Shown piece after piece: positions 1 to 5,514 of a stretch of DNA of 7,217 bases. Below the pieces are notes generated by a model. It was not told the origin of the DNA. It did not search any database and saw only the letters and a program-made list of their open reading frames with translations. Position 1 is the first letter of the stretch. Each line of letters opens with the position of its first letter. Where the stretch lies: assembly GCA_007119395.1 (NCBI GenBank), contig SKPS01000068.1:1-7217 (forward strand). The letters are read 5' to 3'. The position numbers and the translations under genes were made by a program. The DNA comes from Lentimicrobiaceae bacterium. GTDB lineage: Bacteria > Bacteroidota > Bacteroidia > Bacteroidales > SKPS01.

Positions 1-16
1 AAAAAAACGTAACGCA

Positions 17-1441
17 ATGAAAATTAGATTATTAATTACAGCAGGATTGCTTCTTGGGGTCATGATGACCAGTCCGGTTTGGGCTCAGGAAGATGAGCAA
101 TCCTCGGAATCCGACTTCAAATACAACCGTTGGTCGGCCTATTTCGGGGGCGGTTGGTTTCAATATTACGGAGACGTTGCCCGTGCACACTTCTACCCGG
201 GTAGCAGTACCACCGATGACGGCGATTTCTCATGGAACATTATGGGAGGTGCCAATTACTGGTTCAACCCATACTTTGGTTTAAATGTGAACCTGAATTA
301 TGCCCGGCTTTTTACCCAGAAGCAGCCGAAGTACAACTTATACCTGGAAAACACCTCCATTTTTTACGACCTGAATGCGGTGGCCAGCCTTTCAAATATT
401 CTCTTTCCACGAGATTATGAAAAGAGATGGAAGTGGTACCTAAGCTTTGGTGTAGGGAATGTGCATTACCGTTCATTGCTACGTACCTTTGATGATGAAT
501 ACATCGGAAGCCACGGTTATGAGAACAGCAATGATCCGGGAGCAACTGAACCTGGCGAAACAGCCCGGATGAAAAGTGAAGCATCCTGGAAAGTGGCGAG
601 TGGGATGAAGTACAAACTCACCCCGAGACTGGCCCTTGGCATGGAAATCTCCCTGATCAGTCTTCCTACCGACCATTTCGATGTTGTCTACAGAGCGCTG
701 TCAGAAAAGGATAAAATTGGTTATACCAATCTAATGCTTCAATATACCTTCGGTAAGCATGAGATGCACAACGAATGGAACCCGATCGATCCTACCATGG
801 CAGAACTGCTGAAGAGGATCAAAGATGTTGAAAAAGATGTGGATGAACTGAAAGATGACCTCGATAAAGTAAAAGACGATGTTGATGTGCTGATGAAAGA
901 CTACGATCTGCGCGTTAACAGCCCAGATTCTGACGGTGACGGAGTTCCCGATTATCTTGATCTCGAGCCCAATTCACCTCCGGGGTCTATCGTGAACTTC
1001 CAGGGTATTGCACTTCCTATTGAGAAAGATAAGTTCCAGAGAAATCCCGATGGTTCGTTCAAGTTTGATGAAGATGGCAACCCGATCAGAGTAGAGGAAG
1101 AGTATCAGGGTATTGCTCTGTACAGCGTGTACTTTCCACTCAACAGCACCCATATCAGCCCAGTCAATATGCAACGAATCGCTCTTGCTGCGAACGTGCT
1201 GCAAAGATATCCCGACCTGAAATTTGAGATCATCGGATCAGCCTGTGAAATCGCTTCCGTTGAATACAACGACGACTTGAGCCGTCGCAGAGCCAACGCT
1301 GTCAGAGATGTGCTGGTCAAAGACTTTGGTATCGATAGCAATCGTTTGATCGTGAGCTGGGTAGGAGAGCTGAAGCCGCTTACCACCGATAGACGCAAGC
1401 TCTATATCAACAGAAGAACTGACATCCTGATTGCCCAGTAA
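17..1441 (+). CDS. OmpA-family outer-membrane protein: beta-barrel, coiled coil, TSP3-like linker, OmpA C-terminal domain
   Basis: Predicted 474-aa envelope protein that would join the outer membrane to the cell wall. Residues 1-23 form a signal peptide (K2, R4, hydrophobic core, VWA then QE at the cleavage site). Residues about 36-250 are rich in aromatic, alternating beta-strand segments, as in small outer-membrane barrels. Residues 261-297 alternate Lys/Asp/Val/Leu in heptads and should form a coiled coil. DSDGDGVPDYLD at 304-315 is a thrombospondin type-3-like calcium-binding repeat. Residues about 365-474 fit the OmpA C-terminal fold, with YN..LS..RA..V at 417-429 and NRRTDI near the end. 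The usual GHTDxxGS motif reads GSACEIAS (407-414), so the Asp that contacts diaminopimelate is Cys410 and binding is uncertain. QGIA occurs twice (329 and 364). The start is the only ATG in front of the signal peptide. Its upstream region is almost entirely outside the window, and a terminator follows at 30 bp, so it probably ends its transcript. Confidence 0.92.
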   Translation: MKIRLLITAGLLLGVMMTSPVWAQEDEQSSESDFKYNRWSAYFGGGWFQYYGDVARAHFYPGSSTTDDGDFSWNIMGGANYWFNPYFGLNVNLNYARLFTQKQPKYNLYLENTSIFYDLNAVASLSNILFPRDYEKRWKWYLSFGVGNVHYRSLLRTFDDEYIGSHGYENSNDPGATEPGETARMKSEASWKVASGMKYKLTPRLALGMEISLISLPTDHFDVVYRALSEKDKIGYTNLMLQYTFGKHEMHNEWNPIDPTMAELLKRIKDVEKDVDELKDDLDKVKDDVDVLMKDYDLRVNSPDSDGDGVPDYLDLEPNSPPGSIVNFQGIALPIEKDKFQRNPDGSFKFDEDGNPIRVEEEYQGIALYSVYFPLNSTHISPVNMQRIALAANVLQRYPDLKFEIIGSACEIASVEYNDDLSRRRANAVRDVLVKDFGIDSNRLIVSWVGELKPLTTDRRKLYINRRTDILIAQ

Positions 1442-1471
1442 GATCACAACGGCAACACAATACAATATCTA

Positions 1472-1507
1472 CCGGAGGCTTCCGCAAGGGAGCCTCCGGC
1501 TTTTTTT
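1472..1507 (+). terminator. Strong intrinsic terminator after the OmpA-family gene
   Basis: A 12-bp stem pairs 1472-1483 with 1488-1499 (one G-U pair), closed by a GCAA tetraloop of the stable GNRA class at 1484-1487. It is followed by C1500 and seven T residues (1501-1507). It lies 30 bp after the OmpA stop codon. There is no T-tract on the other strand side, so it should act on plus-strand transcripts only, although the convergent methyltransferase mRNA also reads through the hairpin. Confidence 0.93.
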
Positions 1508-2048
1508 ATGACTGGATCTGGTGCCTGAACTTTTTATACGTCTCCCAAAGAACGATGCCTGCCGATACGGCAATGTTTAAAGAGTGCTTAGTACCATACT
1601 GTGGTATCTCCAGAGCGTATTCACACTCTTGAAGCACCTCCTGCTGAATTCCTTCTACTTCGTTGCCAAAAACCAACACCAACGGCTGGCCGGGGTCAGG
1701 TGTCCAGTGGTCGAGAGAAATACTGCCGTGTACCTGCTCCACTGCAACCACAAGAGCGCCCTGAGTGCGTAACTCCTTCAATAAAGCAGCACAATCAGAA
1801 CGGTATTCCCACTTGACCGACTCAGTGGCGCCAAGAGCCGTTTTGTGTATCTCACGGTGAGGCGGAGTGGCGGTAAAGCCACAAAGGAAAATTTGCTTCG
1901 ACCGGAAGGCATCCGCAGTCCTGAAAACAGATCCCGTGTTCATCATGCTGCGAATGTTGTCCAAAACAATTGTGACATCCATACCCGGAACAACCCTGTA
2001 CTGCTCCTCTGAAATCCTCTCCATCTCTTGCATTGATTTCTTCTTCAT
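1506..2048 (-). CDS. RNA 2'-O-methyltransferase, SpoU/TrmH family (SPOUT fold)
   Basis: A 180-aa cytoplasmic enzyme predicted to transfer a methyl group from S-adenosylmethionine to a ribose 2'-OH of tRNA or rRNA. All three SpoU motifs are visible: motif 1 around residues 29-48 (N37, G39, R43-T-A), motif 2 LVFGNEVEGI at 125-134, and motif 3 with SLNIAVSAG at 156-164, which forms the trefoil-knot cofactor site. It has essentially only the catalytic domain, with a short N-terminal extension, and lacks the separate RNA-binding domain of larger TrmH/RlmB-type enzymes, so the substrate nucleotide cannot be named. I chose the ATG at 2048 (MKKKSMQEM) over an in-frame TTG at 2081 because that TTG is part of a TATTTTTG promoter box; ATGs at 2033 and 2024 also remain possible. 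The gene is divergent from mutS. Its stop codon sits in the T-tract of the OmpA terminator. No Shine-Dalgarno sequence is visible. Confidence 0.93.
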   Translation of the reverse strand: MKKKSMQEMERISEEQYRVVPGMDVTIVLDNIRSMMNTGSVFRTADAFRSKQIFLCGFTATPPHREIHKTALGATESVKWEYRSDCAALLKELRTQGALVVAVEQVHGSISLDHWTPDPGQPLVLVFGNEVEGIQQEVLQECEYALEIPQYGTKHSLNIAVSAGIVLWETYKKFRHQIQS

Positions 2049-2078
2049 CGACGTATTCTTTAAACTTGTATTGCTGTG

Positions 2079-2086
2079 CAAAAATA
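2079..2086 (-). promoter_or_regulatory. -7 promoter box for the RNA methyltransferase gene
   Basis: On the minus strand this reads TATTTTTG, a perfect fit to the Bacteroidota -7 consensus TAnnTTTG. Transcription would begin near 2074, giving a leader of about 26 nt before the ATG at 2048. The -33 element is weak: only TTTTC (2105-2109 on the minus strand) lies at about the right distance. Confidence 0.6.
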
Positions 2087-2112
2087 AACAGAACTTATCC
2101 GGCAGAAAATTG

Positions 2113-2120
2113 TATTTTTG
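2113..2120 (+). promoter_or_regulatory. -7 promoter box for mutS
   Basis: TATTTTTG matches the Bacteroidota -7 consensus TAnnTTTG exactly, and is the same octamer that drives the divergent methyltransferase gene. Transcription would begin near 2125, leaving a leader of about 22 nt. No good TTG/TTTG -33 element is seen at the usual distance. The box contains a TTG (2118) that would be the first codon of an N-terminally extended MutS, which argues against that extended start. Confidence 0.6.
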
Positions 2121-2134
2121 AATTGCAAAGAAAC

Positions 2135-2141
2135 AGGAGGT
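2135..2141 (+). promoter_or_regulatory. Shine-Dalgarno site of mutS
   Basis: AGGAGGT lies 6 nt before the ATG at 2148, which fixes the mutS start. Such a strong site is unusual here, because the other genes in the window with a visible upstream region have none, as is usual in Bacteroidota. Confidence 0.75.
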
Positions 2142-2147
2142 GTAACG

Positions 2148-4817
2148 ATGGCAAGAGGAAAGGGCTCGATGGATGAAACCCCTTTGATGAAGCAGTATGC
2201 AACGATTAAAGCAAAGTACCCCGGCGCACTGTTGCTATTTCGGGTGGGCGACTTTTATGAAACTTTCGGGCAGGATGCGATTATCACTTCCCGAATTCTG
2301 GGGATTGTTCTTACACGACGTGCCAATGGAAAAGCTGCTGCGGTTGAATTGGCCGGCTTCCCTCACCATTCACTTGATACCTACCTGCCCAAACTCGTAA
2401 AAACAGGGCAAAGGGTAGCTATATGTGACCAACTGGAAGATCCGAAAAAAGCAAAGAAGATTGTTAAAAGAGGTGTGACCGAATTGGTTACACCAGGTAT
2501 CGCACTCAATGACCAGGTGCTCGATCACAAAAAAAACAATTTCCTCTGTAGCATCCATACCGATGGCGACGAATACGGCATCTCCTTTCTGGATGTCTCA
2601 ACCGGAGAGTTTTTCACCACAGAAGGTACGGCCAGCTATATCGACAAGCTACTTCAGAGCTTTCAGCCCAGTGAAGTGATTGTGCAACGTAACAAGGTGA
2701 AAAAATTCAGAGAAGATTTTGGGAATTTTTACACCAACACTTTTGATGAGTGGGTTTTCACCCATGAGTTTGGCTACGATACACTGCTCAGGCACTTTGG
2801 CACCACTTCACTGAAAGGCTTTGGCGTGGAGGAGCTGCATCTTGGTGTAATTGCAGCCGGAGCAGCAGTACACTACCTTGCAGAGACCCATCACGACAAA
2901 TGTGAACACATCACCCAAATCAGCAGGATAGAAGAGGACCATTACGTTTGGCTCGATCGGTTCACCATCCGCAACCTGGAGCTCGTTTCAAGCCAACACG
3001 AAAAGGCAGTGACATTGGTTGATATACTGGATCAGACCATCTCTCCCATGGGGTCAAGGATGCTTCGGAGATGGATTGTTCTACCACTCAAAGATGAACA
3101 AATCATCAATGAGCGGCTTGATATTGTTCAGTATATCCAGGAGAGCACCCCCTTTGAAGAGCTGGTCGCCCAGCAACTCAAGCAATGCGGTGACCTGGAA
3201 CGGATCATTTCAAAAGTGGCCACCGGACGAGTAAACCCACGTGAGGTGGTTCAACTGCACCGCTCTATGATGGCCATCGCACCCTTGAAAGAGGCTTGCT
3301 TGAAAAGTGGTATCGCTCCACTGGTACGCCTTGGCGATCAACTAAACCTCTGTCAGAGTATGTCAGACCTGATCGGCTCACAACTGACCGACGATCCACC
3401 CCCGCAGGTGAGTAAAGGAGGAGTGATCCGTGAAGGGGTCTCGGAAGAGCTCGATGAGTACCGTTCACTCTCCTCGTCAGCCAAACAGTACCTTAAAAAC
3501 CTTCAGGAGCGCGAAGCACTGAAAACCGGGATTGCCTCACTGAAAGTGGGCTTTAACAATGTGTTTGGATACTATCTTGAAGTCACCAATACACATAAAC
3601 ACAAGGTTCCCGAAGAATGGACCCGAAAGCAAACCCTTACCGGATCTGAACGGTATATTACAGAAGAGCTCAAAGAGTTTGAAACCAAAATCCTGGGCGC
3701 TGAAGAGAAAATTCAGGCCCTGGAGCTGAAAATCTTTGAATCCCTGGTGCTCAGCCTTGGCGACTATATCGCTCCGGTACAACTGAATGCAGGACTCCTG
3801 GCTCGGGTCGACTGCCTTCGCTCCTTTGCTGTTAATGCCGGAAAATATCACTACGTACGTCCTGAAATTAACAATGGGTTCCGATTGGAAATCACCGAAG
3901 GCAGACACCCTGTCATTGAACGAGAATTGGCCGAAGGGGAGAAGTATATCCCCAATGATGTATACCTCGACCAGGAGAAACAACAGATCATTATTTTGAC
4001 AGGCCCCAATATGTCTGGAAAATCGGCCCTGCTGCGCCAAACGGCACTGATCACCCTGATGGCCCAAATCGGGTCTTTTGTTCCCGCCAAAGCAGCACGC
4101 ATCGGACTGGTAGATAAAATCTTTACTCGTGTGGGAGCCTCAGACAATATCTCATCCGGCGAGTCTACGTTTATGGTAGAGATGAACGAAACAGCCAGCA
4201 TCCTTAACAACATCTCACCACGCAGCCTGATCATACTGGATGAAATCGGACGAGGCACCGCTACCTACGATGGGATCTCCATCGCTTGGGCAATCGCCGA
4301 GCACCTGCACGATCACCCAACCTCAAAACCCAGGGTGCTCTTCGCTACACACTACCACGAACTCAACGAACTGGCCAAGTCAAAACACAGGATTAAGAAC
4401 TACCATGTGACTGTTAAAGAGCTGAATAACAAGGTGATATTTTTGCGTAAAATAGCCCTTGGTGGCAGCGAACACAGCTTCGGAATCCATGTAGCCCGGA
4501 TGGCAGGAATGCCCAAAAGTACCGTCGAAAGAGCTACACATATCCTGAAACAACTCGAAGCCTCACACTCTGGTGAACAGATCAACCAGTCAACAGACAA
4601 TGGAAACAACAGCCAAACCAAAACATCCTCCACTTCCAAATCATCAGGCACACCGGGCAAAAACCAACAACAGTACCAGCTCAGCTTTATCCAACTCGAT
4701 GATCCTCTGTTGGAGCAAATCAAAGACGATATTTTGAAAACAGATATCGATCGGTTAACACCTGTGGAAGCCTTAATGAAGCTACATCAAATCAAGCAGT
4801 TACTTGGTTCCAAGTAG
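2148..4817 (+). CDS. mutS: DNA mismatch repair ATPase MutS
   Basis: Full-length 889-aa MutS, the dimeric clamp that finds mismatches and small loops in newly copied DNA and recruits MutL. Domain I holds the mismatch-wedging FYE motif (F36, E38) in RVGDFYETF. Connector, core/lever and clamp domains follow over about 130-590. The ABC-type ATPase has Walker A GPNMSGKSA (619-627), Walker B ending in D698-E699 of DEIGRGT, and the catalytic-region histidine H735 in ATHYHEL. The dimerising helix-turn-helix region begins near 776 (HSFGIHVARMAGMP). Residues 804-841 form a Ser/Thr/Gln/Asn-rich disordered linker. It is followed by QLSFI (844-848), which fits the sliding-clamp binding consensus and lies where E. 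coli MutS has QMSLL, and then the C-terminal oligomerisation helices (850-889). The start at 2148 is supported by AGGAGGT; the in-frame TTG at 2118 lies in the promoter. The upstream neighbour is divergent, so mutS appears to be transcribed alone. No key residue is missing. Confidence 0.97.
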   Translation: MARGKGSMDETPLMKQYATIKAKYPGALLLFRVGDFYETFGQDAIITSRILGIVLTRRANGKAAAVELAGFPHHSLDTYLPKLVKTGQRVAICDQLEDPKKAKKIVKRGVTELVTPGIALNDQVLDHKKNNFLCSIHTDGDEYGISFLDVSTGEFFTTEGTASYIDKLLQSFQPSEVIVQRNKVKKFREDFGNFYTNTFDEWVFTHEFGYDTLLRHFGTTSLKGFGVEELHLGVIAAGAAVHYLAETHHDKCEHITQISRIEEDHYVWLDRFTIRNLELVSSQHEKAVTLVDILDQTISPMGSRMLRRWIVLPLKDEQIINERLDIVQYIQESTPFEELVAQQLKQCGDLERIISKVATGRVNPREVVQLHRSMMAIAPLKEACLKSGIAPLVRLGDQLNLCQSMSDLIGSQLTDDPPPQVSKGGVIREGVSEELDEYRSLSSSAKQYLKNLQEREALKTGIASLKVGFNNVFGYYLEVTNTHKHKVPEEWTRKQTLTGSERYITEELKEFETKILGAEEKIQALELKIFESLVLSLGDYIAPVQLNAGLLARVDCLRSFAVNAGKYHYVRPEINNGFRLEITEGRHPVIERELAEGEKYIPNDVYLDQEKQQIIILTGPNMSGKSALLRQTALITLMAQIGSFVPAKAARIGLVDKIFTRVGASDNISSGESTFMVEMNETASILNNISPRSLIILDEIGRGTATYDGISIAWAIAEHLHDHPTSKPRVLFATHYHELNELAKSKHRIKNYHVTVKELNNKVIFLRKIALGGSEHSFGIHVARMAGMPKSTVERATHILKQLEASHSGEQINQSTDNGNNSQTKTSSTSKSSGTPGKNQQQYQLSFIQLDDPLLEQIKDDILKTDIDRLTPVEALMKLHQIKQLLGSK

Positions 4818-4822
4818 CTTTT
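4798..4822 (+). terminator. Weak candidate terminator overlapping the mutS stop codon
   Basis: An inverted repeat pairs 4798-4807 with 4810-4819 (TACTTGG against CCAAGTA at its core, plus one G-U and two outer pairs). In practice it forms a stem of about 9 bp with a 4-nt loop, followed by only four T residues. The mutS stop codon TAG (4815-4817) is inside the right arm. The short T-tract makes termination inefficient at best, and the stem may simply reflect coding sequence. Confidence 0.35.
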
Positions 4823-4979
4823 CAGCCCAACCGCCTTAAAACATCTGATTTTGTTCAATAATTTTTGCTCTGGTAAAAATAATTTACATAAGCAAATATT
4901 TTTTACTATAGCAATATATTGATTATCAGTTTTGTAATGATTCTCCTTTTAATTTGGGTTAAAAAATTATCTATAAAAA

Positions 4980-5012
4980 CTTGATTTCACTGCTGTGATG
5001 TAAGTATTTTTA
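4980..5012 (+). promoter_or_regulatory. Candidate promoter of the DUF4402-like gene
   Basis: CTTG at 4980-4983 and TATTTTTA at 5005-5012 are separated by 21 bp, which fits the Bacteroidota arrangement TTTG - about 20 bp - TAnnTTTG, with one mismatch in each element (the final G of the -7 box is A). Transcription would begin near 5017 and give a leader of about 40 nt. The match is imperfect in an AT-rich region where chance hits are likely. Confidence 0.4.
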
Positions 5013-5057
5013 TCGTGTCAATTTGATCAACAGAAAAATAACTTACACTACATCACA
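4994..5057. repeat. Imperfect inverted repeat abutting the start codon at 5058
   Basis: The left arm TGTGATGTAAGT (4994-5005) is complementary to the right arm ACTTACACTACATCACA (5041-5057) if five bases of the right arm (5046-5050) bulge out: TGTGATG pairs with CATCACA and TAAGT pairs with ACTTA, 12 bp in total. The right arm ends at the base before the ATG. The left arm lies between the proposed -33 and -7 boxes. It could therefore be a two-half-site operator, or, if transcription starts further upstream, an RNA hairpin covering the ribosome-entry region. Confidence 0.5.
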
Positions 5058-5495
5058 ATGCGTATACTTTACCCCAATATTATACTTTCAGTGATACTTG
5101 TCTCTTGCTTTTGCATTGATGCCAATGCCCAAGCACGCGTAACGGGTCATGTGTTTGCTGAAGTGGTAGAAATGGCAGAGGCGCGTGCAGAAGCCCATCA
5201 TCATATTTCCATGCAGAAAGACACCCTGCAAACCATTGTGGAGCTGGGTACATTTTCGTTCAGAGGGGGCTCAGACTATACCGGAACCGTTGTTGTGCAT
5301 AGCTGCTCAATTACAGGGTGTCAGGGTAGTACAGTGCCTTTCACAGCGCAACCTGATAACAACACCTACCAGCCTGTGATGAATGAGCAGGGTAATGGAG
5401 TCGTGAACATGACAGGAGCGGTTGATGCCGCAATGTATGCGATGGCCGATAAAAACTACTCAGGGCAATATCATGTAGTGTTTGCTTACAATTAG
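5058..5495 (+). CDS. Small secreted beta-rich protein, DUF4402-like
   Basis: A 145-aa protein with a signal peptide (residues 1-24, cleavage after ANA, mature chain beginning QARVTG). LVSC at 14-17 also resembles a lipobox, so lipidation at C17 cannot be excluded, though the ANA-QA site is the better fit. The mature 121 residues alternate polar and hydrophobic positions. They show the layout I associate with DUF4402: an early LGTFSF strand (63-68), a Gly-rich turn and YTGTVVV strand (74-80), a central NG/GA region, and a closing strand YSGQYHVVFAYN (134-145) like the YxGxFxVxVxYN ending of that family. C83 and C88 could form a small disulfide loop. DUF4402 proteins are small exported beta-sandwich proteins of unproven function, some thought to be pilin-like subunits. 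The gene has no Shine-Dalgarno sequence, is preceded by its own AT-rich control region, and ends 19 bp from the convergent barrel/SPOR gene. The family call rests on pattern memory, not a search. Confidence 0.7.
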   Translation: MRILYPNIILSVILVSCFCIDANAQARVTGHVFAEVVEMAEARAEAHHHISMQKDTLQTIVELGTFSFRGGSDYTGTVVVHSCSITGCQGSTVPFTAQPDNNTYQPVMNEQGNGVVNMTGAVDAAMYAMADKNYSGQYHVVFAYN

Positions 5496-5514
5496 ATTCT
5501 GGGATTACCCCTGT

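Larger units (their letters stand above)
4818..5057. other. AT-rich intergenic region between mutS and the DUF4402-like gene
   Basis: This 240-bp stretch has no plausible gene. It is strikingly richer in A and T than its flanks, with runs of T and A throughout. It contains a perfect 10-bp palindrome CAATATATTG (4912-4921), a small palindrome TTGATCAA (5023-5030), the candidate promoter of the downstream gene, and an inverted repeat touching that gene's start codon. Its length and composition suggest that the downstream gene is controlled separately from mutS. Confidence 0.7.

Noticed and set aside
829..905. Repetitive GATGTTGA/AAAGATG-like sequence in the OmpA-family gene
   Set aside because: It is explained by Lys/Asp/Val heptads of the coiled coil rather than by a DNA repeat element.
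2118..2147. Ten-residue N-terminal extension of MutS from a TTG
   Set aside because: The TTG is the end of a -7 promoter box and the downstream ATG has a perfect Shine-Dalgarno site.
4002..4028. Walker A of MutS reads GPNMSGKSA rather than GPNMGGKST
   Set aside because: The essential Gly-Lys-Ser is intact, and I recall this version as common in Bacteroidota MutS, so it is not a defect.
3537..4258. Long open frames on the minus strand inside mutS (176 and 135 codons)
   Set aside because: They lie fully antisense to well-conserved MutS sequence, show no recognisable domain and have no start signal; they are codon-bias shadows.
4912..4921. Perfect palindrome CAATATATTG in the AT-rich gap
   Set aside because: Ten-base AT palindromes arise easily by chance in such sequence, and it has no clear relation to a promoter.
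5496..5514. Possible bidirectional terminator between the two convergent genes
   Set aside because: Only a 3-bp GGG/CCC pairing is visible with no T-run, so no terminator can be supported.
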